Positions 8,016 through 16,687 of a DNA stretch of 47,745 nucleotides are shown in pieces. The position numbers and the translations under genes were made by a program. The notes under the pieces are model-generated. The model had not been told where the DNA came from. It saw nothing but the letters and a program-made list of their open reading frames with translations, and made no database searches. How positions within the stretch are numbered: position 1 is the first letter of the stretch; every line of letters begins with the position of its first letter. This DNA comes from CALLVY01 sp937899855 (GTDB lineage Bacteria > Bacteroidota > Bacteroidia > Chitinophagales > Saprospiraceae), in NCBI GenBank assembly GCA_039820405.1, contig JBCBQC010000047.1, positions 1 through 47,745 of the forward strand, read 5' to 3'.

Positions 8016-9879
8016 ACTTCAAGAACTCAATGCTGCGGTTGATGAATTTGGTGAGGTCCTCTCCCTTGAGCATGCCCTGGTTGAGCAAGGCGAGGTTGTA
8101 GAGGTGTCGGACAAATTCGGTCTTCTTGTCTTCGCTGCGCATCTTGAGCAGTTTTTCGGCGATCAGGGGGTGGTTGGTATTGACCACCACGTTGTAGCTG
8201 TCGGGGAAGGCATCCATGGTCATGCCCTGCATGGCCTGCATCTCCTTCATCCGGCGCATAAACTCGGGGCGGGTCACCACCACGGGCTGGTCGTCGCTAC
8301 TCAGGGGCTTGAGTTGGATGCTGGCCCCCGGCTGGTTGATTTGGGCCTCAAAGAGTCCCTTAACCTTGTCGGTTTCCTTTTCGGTCAGCAGCGATTCGGT
8401 CGTGTCCTCGGTCTGTACCAGATTGTCCGTCGTATCCGAATCCACGCGGACGAAGGTGATGTCGCTCAATTTGTGTTCGAGGTGCTGCATAAAGTGGCCG
8501 TCGATGACGTTGTCCAGTTCGAGCACGTCGAGGTTGCGATTTTTGGCGGCCTCCACAAAGCTGTGGTGTTCCTTGGCATTGTTGGTGTAGAGGAACACCT
8601 GCTTGTCGTACTTATCGGTCTGGGTTGCCTTGATCTTTTCGCGATACTCCTCAATGGTGTGGTATTCGCCTTCGAGGTTTTTGAGGAGGGCAAATTTGAC
8701 CGCTTTGTCGTGGAATTTTTCTTCCGACAGCATGCCGTATTTGACAAATACCCCGAGGTCGTTCCACTTATCTTGGTAGTCGTCGCGCTTTTTCTTAAAC
8801 AGGTTGGCCAACTTGTCGGCGACCTTTTTGGTGATGTAGCCCGAGATTTTCTTGACGTTTTGATCGCTCTGCAGGTAGCTGCGCGATACGTTGAGGGGGA
8901 TATCGGGGGAGTCGATGACGCCGTGGAGGAGGGTGAGGAATTCGGGTACGATTTCCTTGACGTCGTCGGTGACGAATACCTGATTGCTGTAAAGTTGGAT
9001 TTTATTTTTCTGTACCTCGATGCTGTTACCCAATTTGGGGAAATAGAGGATACCGGTCAGGTTGAAGGGGTAGTCGATGTTGAGGTGGATCCAGAACAGC
9101 GGCGGGGCGCTGTAGGGGTAGAGTTCATTGTAGAATTTCTTGTAGTCCTCTTCCTTTAGGCTACGCGGCGATTTTTTCCAAGCGGGATGGGGATTGTTGA
9201 TGATGTTATCGACCACGGTTTCGACGGCTTCCTTTTCCTCGCCTTCCCCTTCGTAGGTCGTCTCCGTCTTGGTACCGAACTTGATTTCGAAGGGTAAAAA
9301 CTTACAGTATTTTTTGAGCAGGCCTTCGATGCGTTCTTCTTCGAGGTATTCGATGCTGTCTTCGCTAATGTGCAATACAATATCGGTACCGCGATCTTTG
9401 CGCGTGCCGGGTTCAATATTGTACTCGGGATTGCCATCGCAGGCCCAGATAACGGCCTTCTTGGTCTTTTTGTACGACTTGGTGTGTACTTCCACCTTAT
9501 CGGCGACCATAAAGGCACTGTAAAAGCCCAAACCAAAGTGACCGATGATACTACTTTCGTCCTTGTACTTTTTCAGAAAATCTTCGGCACTCGAAAAAGC
9601 GACCTGATTGAGGTACTTCATCACTTCTTCTTCCGTCATTCCGATTCCCCGATCGCTAATGGTCAGGGTCTTGGCCTCCTTGTCGACCGCAACTTCGATG
9701 CGCAGCTCTCCGAGTTCGCCCTTAAAATCACCCCGGGAAGAGAGGGTCTTGATCTTGGAGGTGGCGTCGACAGCGTTGGAGACGAGCTCGCGAAGAAAGA
9801 TTTCCTGATCCGAATAGAGGAATTGTTTGATGATGGGAAAGATATTTTCCGTCTGTACGGATATTTGTCCTTTTGGCAT
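8014..9879 (-). CDS. htpG: Molecular chaperone HtpG (Hsp90)
   Basis: A 621-residue bacterial Hsp90, close to the usual length of about 620-630. It is a cytosolic ATP-dependent chaperone that remodels client proteins. The N-terminal GHKL ATPase domain shows ELVSNAVDA at residues 31-39, DRGIGM near 77 and GHFGLGFYSAFM near 113. The middle domain contains the FWIHLNIDYPFNLTG block, and a shorter C-terminal dimerisation part ends in SIEFLK. The start MPKGQISVQTE is the standard one for Bacteroidota HtpG. It stands alone, divergent from the small gene at 10148. Its stop codon is overlapped by the end of the fold-back repeat, so the last residues may have been altered by that insertion. Confidence 0.97.
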   Translation of the reverse strand: MPKGQISVQTENIFPIIKQFLYSDQEIFLRELVSNAVDATSKIKTLSSRGDFKGELGELRIEVAVDKEAKTLTISDRGIGMTEEEVMKYLNQVAFSSAEDFLKKYKDESSIIGHFGLGFYSAFMVADKVEVHTKSYKKTKKAVIWACDGNPEYNIEPGTRKDRGTDIVLHISEDSIEYLEEERIEGLLKKYCKFLPFEIKFGTKTETTYEGEGEEKEAVETVVDNIINNPHPAWKKSPRSLKEEDYKKFYNELYPYSAPPLFWIHLNIDYPFNLTGILYFPKLGNSIEVQKNKIQLYSNQVFVTDDVKEIVPEFLTLLHGVIDSPDIPLNVSRSYLQSDQNVKKISGYITKKVADKLANLFKKKRDDYQDKWNDLGVFVKYGMLSEEKFHDKAVKFALLKNLEGEYHTIEEYREKIKATQTDKYDKQVFLYTNNAKEHHSFVEAAKNRNLDVLELDNVIDGHFMQHLEHKLSDITFVRVDSDTTDNLVQTEDTTESLLTEKETDKVKGLFEAQINQPGASIQLKPLSSDDQPVVVTRPEFMRRMKEMQAMQGMTMDAFPDSYNVVVNTNHPLIAEKLLKMRSEDKKTEFVRHLYNLALLNQGMLKGEDLTKFINRSIEFLK

Positions 9880-10147
9880 GGTCTGGTTTTTTTATGGATA
9901 AGTTTGATACTGTTAATGGGGAAGTCAAAGGCTATGCCAGCCGCCCAAAACTGACAAAATGGCTGAAATCAAAGGCCTGCCGGTGGAAAAAGCGGCGGGT
10001 AGCCCCTCCGATAGATTAGCCCAAAAGCTGATTTGGTCCCCTTTTGGATGTCACAAACAAATCCGGAGATTTGGCCTCAGCGGCAATTGTGGTTCCATTA
10101 TTGCAAAACCATTAAGCATACAACGCAATACAAAAATTGATTTAATC

Positions 10148-10399
10148 ATGGAAAAAAATACAATCATCAATGGCGCAGAGATTCAGAATTTGATCACCAA
10201 GTTTTATTACAAGAATAACAACCTGTGTTTTCAGATTCTCCTCCACCTTGGAGTCGAAAAGACCATTCCCTTTCAGGAATTTACGGACTACAAGGAGTAC
10301 AAGAAGATGTACAGCCACCTGATGAATGTAAAGACGACCAATAGCCAGGTCGAGCTGCCCAAAAATAATTTGATTCTTTCGAACATGGGTTTGGTTTAA
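10148..10399 (+). CDS. Small protein of 83 residues, unknown
   Basis: An unrecognised small soluble protein starting MEKNTIINGAEIQNL, with no signal peptide or membrane helix, a mixed alpha/beta look and many Asn, Lys and Tyr residues. The ATG at 10148 is the first one after an AT-rich leader. It sits in the divergent gap after htpG and directly before the tandem RNA-like repeat array (first copy about 80 bases after its stop), on the same strand as the proposed RNAs. Whether the two are functionally linked is unknown. No family or catalytic motif was seen; it is a plausible but unproven gene. Confidence 0.6.
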   Translation: MEKNTIINGAEIQNLITKFYYKNNNLCFQILLHLGVEKTIPFQEFTDYKEYKKMYSHLMNVKTTNSQVELPKNNLILSNMGLV

Positions 10400-10480
10400 T
10401 GGCACAGTTATTGGTTAACAGAGGACAGAGGCTGACAACGAGTTAGCCCACCTCCCAAACCACAAAATGGAATAAATCAT

Positions 10481-10581
10481 AACGATGATTTAAGATATTG
10501 AAGAGTTAAGATCAGAAGTGGTCTTATAGTAGTGAGTGGAGCCAGTTCCATTGGGGGGTAGAGCTGGTCTCCCTTACTCAC
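10481..10581 (+). ncRNA. Structured RNA element, copy 1 (5'-truncated)
   Basis: It begins with the block AACGATGATTT shared with the other copies. An 8-bp stem follows, TAAGATCA / TGGTCTTA (10507-10514 and 10519-10526), with a GAAG loop. The large hairpin is at 10532-10581: outer stem GTGAGT / ACTCAC, middle GGAG / CTCC, inner CCAGTTC / GAGCTGG, and a loop containing GGGGGGT. The C-rich hairpin found upstream of copies 2 and 3 is absent. A CACCTCCC run at about 10449-10456 could pair with the G loop instead. No protein is encoded. Confidence 0.55.
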
Positions 10582-10630
10582 TGCTAAAAAAGAACTTTGA
10601 AACGACGATTATAAGAATCTGATTTTTGCT

Positions 10631-10776
10631 AGATTCCCCCCTTGGCGTCCCCCCCTCGTGCGTCAAAACAACGATAATTTGTAGGGATATTACATGCAAA
10701 AATCTTGAGGCCGCAAGGCCTTATAGAGTGAGTGGAGCCAGTTCCATTGGGGGGTAGAGCTGGTCTCCCTTACTTC
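10631..10776 (+). ncRNA. Structured RNA element, copy 2
   Basis: A full copy. Hairpin P1 has stem TTGGCGT / GCGTCAA with a CCCCCC-containing loop (about 10642-10665). The shared linker starts AACGATAATTTGTAGGGAT. Hairpin P2 has stem GAGGCC / GGCCTT closed by a GCAA tetraloop (10707-10722). Hairpin P3, with a GGGGGG loop, runs from 10728 to about 10776. The C loop of P1 and the G loop of P3 can pair as a kissing interaction. Upstream lies TTTG, 21 bases, then GATTTTTG, a one-mismatch version of the Bacteroidota promoter, so transcription could start near 10631. This is an inference from sequence only. Confidence 0.6.
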
Positions 10777-10834
10777 TATAATCGCGTCAAAAAATTGAAA
10801 ACCAGAGATCATTTAAAAAAATGGTTTTTGCTAG

Positions 10835-10981
10835 GTTCCCCCCACGGCGTCCCCCCTTAATGCGCCGGTACAACGATAACTTGTAGGGATAATACGTGCA
10901 AAAATCTTGGGACCGCAAGGTTCCTAGGGTGAGTGAGGCCAGTTTCATTGGGGGGTAGAACTGGTCTCCACTCATTTTTTT
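10835..10981 (+). ncRNA. Structured RNA element, copy 3, ending in an intrinsic terminator
   Basis: A full copy. P1 has stem CGGCGT / GCGCCG with a CCCCCC loop. The linker starts AACGATAACTTGTAGGGAT. P2 has stem GGGACC / GGTTCC closed by GCAA (10909-10924). P3 has outer stem TGAGTG / CACTCA (10930-10935 and 10969-10974), inner stem CCAGTTT / GAACTGG and a GGGGGG loop, followed directly by seven T. P3 is therefore a good rho-independent terminator. Stem changes relative to copy 2 are compensatory (in P2, G-C to A-T and A-T to G-C), which supports a folded RNA rather than a DNA-only repeat. Confidence 0.65.
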
Positions 10982-10990
10982 ATTTAAAAA

Positions 10991-11024
10991 AGCCCCGAGC
11001 GATGTTTTCGCTCGGGGCTTTTTG
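10991..11024. terminator. Bidirectional intrinsic terminator
   Basis: A 12-bp stem AGCCCCGAGCGA / TCGCTCGGGGCT with A-run before and T-run after, so it works on both strands. It ends the minus-strand M28 peptidase transcript and separates it from the RNA array. Confidence 0.9.
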
Positions 11025-11032
11025 TATGTTGC

Positions 11033-12658
11033 CTATTCCGCTACATCAACCACGATGCGTTGGTCTCGATTGGCCAGCTCCCAAGCCGTGTGAAAAACCA
11101 GTTGAGCGACCTTCTCCATTTTCTCAAAATTAATTTTCTCCACCGTATCCGTCGTCCGGTGATAATCGGCGTGGGTCCCGTTGAAGTAAAAAATGGCCGG
11201 GATGCCCTTTTCCGCAAAATTATAGTGATCCGAACGGTAGTAATAACGATTGGGATCGTCGCGCTCGTTGTAGGTATAGTCAAGCGTCAGTTGGGTATAC
11301 ACCGTATTCATCCGTTCGTTAATTTCGTGCAACTCGGTACTCAGTCGGTCCGATCCAATGACGTAGATGTATTCGGGATTGTCGGCGTACTTTTCATCCA
11401 CCCGGCCCACCATATCGACGTTGATGTCCACAATGGTACGCTCCAGCGGAAAGATGGGGCGTTCGGTATAAAACTGAGACCCCAATAAACCCTTCTCCTC
11501 CCCCGTCACCAGCATACAGAGCACGGAGCGCCGGGCGCCCTGCCCCTGTGATTTGGCCTCGGCCAGGGCCTGGGCCACCTCCAGCACCGTCGACGTCCCC
11601 GATCCGTTGTCGTCCGCTCCGTTGTAAATGTCCTGTCCCCGCTTGCCCAAGTGATCGTAATGCGCCGTCACCACCACCAATTCGTCCTTCAATACCGGAT
11701 CCGATCCCTCGATATACCCCAGCACGTTGTCGCCCTGCAGGGTACTCGCCATCTTGTCGAGCTGGATCTTCAGGGTCACGGGAATGCGGATCGACTTGCT
11801 CTTCCCTTTTTTCTGCATGCGCTTGCGGGCCTTGATCACCTCCTTGTACTTGTCGCCCAGGAGGCGCTTGGCGATCGAAGAGGAAATGTACAGGTTATTG
11901 GCGTAGTGCTGGGCGGGATTCTTGGTCTGCCCCAGGGTAACTTGCCGACCAAACCAGCGGCTCCGGTTCCGGGAGGCAAACTTCTGCAACTCGTTTTCGA
12001 TGATCAAAATGGCCCGGGCGCCGTTGCGGTAAGCCGCCTCCGCCTTTTTTTCCCAATCGCTCGTCCACTCGGAAGCGGTTTTGGTGCCACTGATCTGCGA
12101 AATTCCCTTTTTATCAAAGGGCTCTCCCTTGTAAATCAGCAATACCTTATTTTCGACGTCCACCCCCTCGTAGTCGTTGTAGTCCTCGGTCTCGATGCCG
12201 TAGCCCAAAAAAACAACCTCTTCGGTTTCGATAAGGGGCGTACTGGCGTTGCGGGTGGGAAAGGCGATAAAATCCCGACCGTGGCGGTACTTTTTCTCCC
12301 CCATTCGAATACTGATGTCTCTCCACCGACTCCAGTTGAAGGCCACCGCTTGAAAATAAGAATCGTCTCCGACGACGGGCGGTAGGCCAAATTGCGCAAA
12401 CTGCTGGGCAATGTACTGAGCCGCCATTTTATTGCCGGGGGTCCCGGTTTCGCGGCCTTCAAATTCGTCGGAAGCCAGGACGCTCAAGTGATTGCGCAGA
12501 TCTTCGGCGCTGATGGTAGCAGCCCAGGTCTGGTGCCCCTGATCGTGGCTGGGCATGGGCGACTGCTGCCGTGCCGCGGCGGCCGCATCCGGGCTCTGGG
12601 CTACCAATAAGCCCATTCCTCCCCAGCACAGGAAGGCCATTACAAATACTCTTTTCAT
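11033..12658 (-). CDS. M28 family zinc aminopeptidase with PA-type insert, secreted
   Basis: A 541-residue exported metallopeptidase that should remove N-terminal residues from peptides outside the cytoplasm. The signal peptide MKRVFVMAFLCWGGMGLLVAQ ends near residue 21. A PA-like domain (about residues 140-310) interrupts the catalytic fold. The two-zinc site is complete: His333 in TAHYDH, Asp349 in GADDNGSG, the Glu pair at 387-388 in TGEEKGLLG, Asp415 in VDMVGR, and His500 in THADYHRTTDT. It lies 26 bases downstream of rpiB on the same strand, so the two are probably co-transcribed, although no metabolic link is evident. A strong terminator follows. Confidence 0.92.
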   Translation of the reverse strand: MKRVFVMAFLCWGGMGLLVAQSPDAAAAARQQSPMPSHDQGHQTWAATISAEDLRNHLSVLASDEFEGRETGTPGNKMAAQYIAQQFAQFGLPPVVGDDSYFQAVAFNWSRWRDISIRMGEKKYRHGRDFIAFPTRNASTPLIETEEVVFLGYGIETEDYNDYEGVDVENKVLLIYKGEPFDKKGISQISGTKTASEWTSDWEKKAEAAYRNGARAILIIENELQKFASRNRSRWFGRQVTLGQTKNPAQHYANNLYISSSIAKRLLGDKYKEVIKARKRMQKKGKSKSIRIPVTLKIQLDKMASTLQGDNVLGYIEGSDPVLKDELVVVTAHYDHLGKRGQDIYNGADDNGSGTSTVLEVAQALAEAKSQGQGARRSVLCMLVTGEEKGLLGSQFYTERPIFPLERTIVDINVDMVGRVDEKYADNPEYIYVIGSDRLSTELHEINERMNTVYTQLTLDYTYNERDDPNRYYYRSDHYNFAEKGIPAIFYFNGTHADYHRTTDTVEKINFEKMEKVAQLVFHTAWELANRDQRIVVDVAE

Positions 12659-12684
12659 CTCTTAAAGTTTAAAATCCACGGAGG

Positions 12685-13125
12685 CTAGCAGCTAGCGATT
12701 TTACCCACCCGACGTGCGTGACGCCCCCCTTCAAAATCGGTGGCCAAAAAGGCCTTTACCATCGACAGCGTCACCGCCTCACTTACAAAACGACAGGGCA
12801 CCGCCAGCATATTGGCATTATTGTGCTGACGGGCCAACCGCGACAACTCCTCCGTCCAGGCAATGGCCGCTCGGATCTGCTGGTGCTTATTGGCCGTCAT
12901 CGCCACCCCATTGCCGCTACCACAGAAGAGGAGGCCCCGCTGGGCCCGCCCCGCCTCGATAAACTCCGCTGCGGGATGTACAAAATCGGGGTAGTCGACC
13001 GAATCCAAAGAATCGGTGCCCTTGTCTTCAACGGCGTAGCCCGCTTCCAACAACCAGGCCTTGACCATTTCTTTGTACGCAAAGCCGGCGTGATCGGCGC
13101 CGAGTACGATAATTTCCTGACTCAT
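12685..13125 (-). CDS. rpiB: Ribose 5-phosphate isomerase B
   Basis: A 146-residue RpiB/LacA/LacB family enzyme that interconverts ribose 5-phosphate and ribulose 5-phosphate in the non-oxidative pentose phosphate pathway. Visible signatures are GADHAG at residues 9-14, DYPDF, the CGSGNGVAMTANK loop with catalytic Cys68, RQHNNANML with His101, and the C-terminal FEGGRHARRV. The length is typical and the start MSQEIIVLGADHAG leaves no extra N-terminus. It is followed after 26 bases by the M28 peptidase gene on the same strand and preceded by a hairpin that ends the DUF2723 transcript. Confidence 0.95.
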   Translation of the reverse strand: MSQEIIVLGADHAGFAYKEMVKAWLLEAGYAVEDKGTDSLDSVDYPDFVHPAAEFIEAGRAQRGLLFCGSGNGVAMTANKHQQIRAAIAWTEELSRLARQHNNANMLAVPCRFVSEAVTLSMVKAFLATDFEGGRHARRVGKIASC

Positions 13126-13163
13126 AGTTTTCTATTGATGATTGGTAATTGCCCCTATAACGG

Positions 13164-13206
13164 CAAGAGTGGCACTCCCGAAGATCGGAAAAAAGTGCCA
13201 CTCTTG
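13164..13206. terminator. Long hairpin between DUF2723 gene and rpiB
   Basis: A perfect 13-bp inverted repeat CAAGAGTGGCACT / AGTGCCACTCTTG (13164-13176 and 13194-13206) with a 17-base loop. It lies 55 bases after the stop of the DUF2723 gene. There is no T-run after it on either strand, so it is a terminator only by position and stem strength. Confidence 0.5.
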
Positions 13207-13260
13207 TGCTTTTGGACAATGATTATCTACCAATACCGGACTGGAGTAGCCCAGCGGGCG

Positions 13261-16200
13261 TCACTGTTGCCCGATGTAAGCCCCGACGATACCGGTCAGT
13301 TGTTCCTCCAATTCTTGGTCGCCCTGTTGCTGAGCCAGGGAGACCAATTGCTGCATGACGCCCAGCGAGGCGTCGCGCTCGCGCTGGAAGGCGGCGAGGT
13401 CTTCGTCGGAAAGGGAGTTGTAGAAATCCTGGTAATCGACCTCTTTCTCGGCCAGCTGGAGCATGTGGGGTTTGGCGCGTTCAAAGGCACCCGACTGCGC
13501 GTACATGCTGAAAAATACCAGGGTCGTCTGATCGAAGGGGAAGTTCATGTGCGGATAGGCCTCAAAATACTTATCGATCATGGCGGCCGCCCGTTCGTTG
13601 TCGTTTTGGGCCAGCATGGTGCGGATGGTACGGATCATCGCCACCTTAGTCGTTTGGATCGAAGGGCCATAGCTGCGGTCGACAAACAGGCGTTCCTTAT
13701 CAAAGTTGCCCCAGCGGAACTTGTTCATGATATTGTCGTACACCGCATCCAGATTCACCCGACCGTTGCCCGGCATTCCGTAGATATTGCGCTGCCCCGC
13801 CGACTTGACGGGAATGAGGCGCAGTCCCAAGCCTTCGAGCTGGGTATAGTCTTGGATGCCCATCATCGAGGCCTGCTGGCAGGTAACCGAGAAATAGATC
13901 GGCCGCTCAAACAGGTTGGAGTAGATGATGTCCAGAATGGCGAGATCGCCTTTGTAAAGATAGGAGCCCTTGTTGATGGTAAAATCAATCTGGGGCACGA
14001 TTTTATTCGAATCCGCCTCGGTGACCATTCCCAATTCCAGGGCTTTGGACCGATTGACCGGGATGGTGACCCGACGGGCGGGGAAATAGCTTTCCAGCTT
14101 GCGGCCGCCTTGTAGGGGGATTTCGTGTTTTTCCCCCACAAATTTGAGGGCTTGTCCCAGATTCATCGGCACCTTCTTATTCTGCTCGTAGGGGTCGATA
14201 AAGAGCTGGTTGCGCTTGTACCCGCGGATGGCATCCGAGGGGACGGTCATCTTGATGGCCGGCGAGTCGTTGACCCGGCGCCGCAATTGCTCGATGTACC
14301 AGTCGACGGCGATCAAACTGAGGTTTACCACCCGGACGTCGGTGCGGATGCCTTCGGTTTCCTGGGCGTACCAGAGCGGATAGGTGTCGTTATCGCCGTA
14401 GGTAAAGATGATGGCATTGGGGGCGCAGGAGTTGAGGAAATTGGCCGCGTAGTCGCGCGCACCGCTGTGATCGGCGCGGCTCATATCGTCAAAGTTCTGG
14501 AAGCCCATCAGGAGGGGGGCGACCAGTACCAGTAAGGTAGCCCCAATGGCCGATACATTCCCCGACAGGTTGCCCCGTTCGCGCAGCAGCTGATAGAGGG
14601 CCAGTACTGCCATTCCGATCCAGATACAGTAGGTAAAGAAGGAACCGATGAGTACGTAGTCCCGCTCGCGGGGTTCGTTGGGAGGCTGATTGGAGTATAC
14701 GATCAGGCCCACGCCGGTGATGATAAAGAGGGTCAGGAGGGCCAGAAAATCGAAGCGGCGGGTGGAAAAATGAAAGAACAGCCCCATCAGTCCGAACAGG
14801 AAGGGCAACATAAAATAGGTGTTGCGGGCCTGGTCGTTTTTCATGAGGTCGGGCAGCTCGCTTTGGTTGTAGAGGCGGGCATTATCGACAAAGCCAATCC
14901 CCGAAATCCAGTGACCACTGCGGGGATCCTGAGGGTTGAAACCCTGATCGCCGTTTTGTCGGCCCGAGAAATTCCACATAAAGTAGCGCCAGTACATCCA
15001 GCCCAACTGGTAATTGATGAAGAACTTGATGTTGTCGCCCATATTGGGTCGGTTCCGGGGCAGGGGCTTGCTCAGGTCGGTGGATACTCCCATCCAGCGG
15101 CGGTACTGGACCTTGCGGGCATCGTCCTGGTGGCCCATTCGGGGGAAAAACGTTTCGTCACTATCCTTGTAGATCGGCGTAATTTTGCGGTCGATCACCT
15201 CGTAGCGATCCCCCACCCGACCGTAGCGGTCCTTGACATCCGTCTCCACCACCGGTGCGTCGAAGTGTGGCCCTTTGAGGAGGGGGCGTTCGCCGTACTG
15301 CTCGCGGTTGAGGTAGGTGATGAGTTGGAAGGGGTTATTGGGGTTGTTCATGTTGATCGGCGTATTGGCATTGGCGCGGATCACGACGACCCCGATCGTC
15401 GAGAAGGCCAGCATGACGAGGGCCGCCCCCACAAAGAGGTGTTGCGCCAGGGCACTTTGGTTTTGGTGGGCCCAGCGCAGGCCAAACACGACGATGGATG
15501 CCAGGATGAGTACCAGCGGAAAGACGCCACTGTTGATCGGCATGCCAAGTTCGTTGACCATCAGCAGGTCCAGGTGGCTCCAGAGCGTGGGAATGCCTAC
15601 GATGACGACCTTTTGAATGACGTACATCACCACCAGCCCCGCCAGGGCGGAGGCCGCCATTCCTTGCAGGCTGTGGTCGCGGTATTTTTTGAAGTAGTAA
15701 AAGAGCGCTAGCGCCGGGAAGGTCAGGATACTCAGCAGGTGGACCCCGATGGAGAGGGCGGCAGCGTAGAGGGCAAACACCAGCCAGCGGTCATTTTGGG
15801 GCTGGTCGGGCAGGTTGTACCATTTGATGGTGGCCCAGAAGGTGAGGGCGGTAAAGAAGGTGGACATGGCGTAGACCTCGCCTTCCACCGCCGAAAACCA
15901 GATGGAGGTACTAAAAGCCGTGGCCAGTCCCGCCACCAGTCCGGCTCCGGCCAGGGCCATTTGCTCGCCGGGATTGGGCTCGGCCTGGCGCCCCAATAGG
16001 GCCAATTTGCCCAGGATAATGGTAATCCAGCAGATAAACATGGCCGCAAAAGCGGAGCACATGCCCGAGCTGAGGTTGACCGCGAAGGCGATATCGGAGG
16101 GATTGGAGGAGAAAATTTCGGCGAGGAGGGTAAACATCCGGCCGATGATGAGAAATAGGGCCGCCCCCGGGGGGTGAACAACCTCAAGTTTGTAGGCTCC

Positions 16201-16323
16201 AGTCACGAATTCTCCACAGTCCCACAAGCTGCCCGTGCGTTCTACCGATAAAAAGTAGACCAGAAAGGCAATCGCAAATACCGACCAACCGGCAATATTG
16301 GTCCATCTCTTAAAATTGTTCAT
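13261..16323 (-). CDS. DUF2723 family multi-spanning membrane protein
   Basis: A 1020-residue Bacteroidota-specific membrane protein with about a dozen hydrophobic helices in the first 670 residues and a soluble C-terminal region with helical repeats. The DUF2723 signature near the N-terminus, SLWDCGEF (residues 32-39) and HPPG (50-53), resembles the catalytic loop of PMT-type (GT-C) glycosyltransferases, so protein or lipid glycosylation in the envelope is a reasonable inference. The start at 16323 (MNNFKRWTNIAGW) gives a clean first helix; an in-frame ATG 28 codons upstream adds a basic tail that looks untranslated. A -7 box TACTTTTG lies about 110 bases upstream. The gene is monocistronic. 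Confidence 0.9.
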   Translation of the reverse strand: MNNFKRWTNIAGWSVFAIAFLVYFLSVERTGSLWDCGEFVTGAYKLEVVHPPGAALFLIIGRMFTLLAEIFSSNPSDIAFAVNLSSGMCSAFAAMFICWITIILGKLALLGRQAEPNPGEQMALAGAGLVAGLATAFSTSIWFSAVEGEVYAMSTFFTALTFWATIKWYNLPDQPQNDRWLVFALYAAALSIGVHLLSILTFPALALFYYFKKYRDHSLQGMAASALAGLVVMYVIQKVVIVGIPTLWSHLDLLMVNELGMPINSGVFPLVLILASIVVFGLRWAHQNQSALAQHLFVGAALVMLAFSTIGVVVIRANANTPINMNNPNNPFQLITYLNREQYGERPLLKGPHFDAPVVETDVKDRYGRVGDRYEVIDRKITPIYKDSDETFFPRMGHQDDARKVQYRRWMGVSTDLSKPLPRNRPNMGDNIKFFINYQLGWMYWRYFMWNFSGRQNGDQGFNPQDPRSGHWISGIGFVDNARLYNQSELPDLMKNDQARNTYFMLPFLFGLMGLFFHFSTRRFDFLALLTLFIITGVGLIVYSNQPPNEPRERDYVLIGSFFTYCIWIGMAVLALYQLLRERGNLSGNVSAIGATLLVLVAPLLMGFQNFDDMSRADHSGARDYAANFLNSCAPNAIIFTYGDNDTYPLWYAQETEGIRTDVRVVNLSLIAVDWYIEQLRRRVNDSPAIKMTVPSDAIRGYKRNQLFIDPYEQNKKVPMNLGQALKFVGEKHEIPLQGGRKLESYFPARRVTIPVNRSKALELGMVTEADSNKIVPQIDFTINKGSYLYKGDLAILDIIYSNLFERPIYFSVTCQQASMMGIQDYTQLEGLGLRLIPVKSAGQRNIYGMPGNGRVNLDAVYDNIMNKFRWGNFDKERLFVDRSYGPSIQTTKVAMIRTIRTMLAQNDNERAAAMIDKYFEAYPHMNFPFDQTTLVFFSMYAQSGAFERAKPHMLQLAEKEVDYQDFYNSLSDEDLAAFQRERDASLGVMQQLVSLAQQQGDQELEEQLTGIVGAYIGQQ

Positions 16324-16434
16324 TGATAAGTATTTCAATTGATACGATTGGAGTATACACGCAAATGGCCTCAAGGTTCGGTTTACAGCCATCATTTTGC
16401 GATCCAACGAGAAAAGCTGGCTTTATTTTCCCCA

Positions 16435-16442
16435 CAAAAGTA
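16435..16442 (-). promoter_or_regulatory. Candidate -7 promoter box for the DUF2723 gene
   Basis: The minus strand reads TACTTTTG, an exact match to the Bacteroidota -7 consensus TAnnTTTG, about 110 bases before the ATG. No TTG is seen at 19-21 bases upstream. Confidence 0.45.
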
Positions 16443-16543
16443 CTAAATTAAGCCAAGTTCAGAAATGTACGCCCCAATTATGGACCAATTCGGTCGTACG
16501 ACAACTTTGCGGCCCATCCGATTGGCGAAATAAACCTTTGTCT

Positions 16544-16678
16544 ATGCTTTTCAAAATACTTACCATCGTCCTTGGCGGGTACCTGCTCTACCGCTGGTAC
16601 GACAATTCGCAGGCCCTCCCCGAGCCTCCCGAAGAAGACTCGGAGGGGGACTACGTAGATTACGAGGAGGTCGATTAG
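16544..16678 (+). CDS. 44-residue single-span membrane protein
   Basis: A tiny protein starting MLFKILTIVLGGYLLYRWYD. One N-terminal membrane helix is followed by a short, strongly acidic Pro/Glu/Asp tail ending YVDYEEVD. It looks like the short DUF4834-type proteins common in Bacteroidota, but that assignment is a guess from the pattern. It is divergent from the DUF2723 gene and ends 10 bases before the convergent T9SS gene. Hydrophobic helix plus acidic tail makes it more coding-like than chance for its length. Confidence 0.6.
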   Translation: MLFKILTIVLGGYLLYRWYDNSQALPEPPEEDSEGDYVDYEEVD

Positions 16679-16687
16679 AGGACCGCC

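Noticed and set aside
8104..9159. Long plus-strand open frame opposite htpG
   Set aside because: It mirrors the codon structure of htpG (Val/Leu/Gly-rich antisense product) and htpG is unmistakable on the other strand.
9951..9966. Possible heat-shock operator CTGACAAAATGGCTGA upstream of htpG
   Set aside because: The dyad is imperfect (TGACA against TGGCT) and I cannot tie it to a known Bacteroidota operator with confidence; it does not match CIRCE.
10481..10981. Repeat array read as a CRISPR or integron attC array
   Set aside because: Unit lengths are about 189 and 202 bases with no short identical repeats and spacers, no gene cassettes lie between the copies, and stems change in a compensatory way as in RNA.
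12718..14115. Long plus-strand open frame across rpiB and the DUF2723 gene
   Set aside because: It spans two recognised minus-strand genes and the hairpin between them; it is an antisense shadow in GC-rich DNA.
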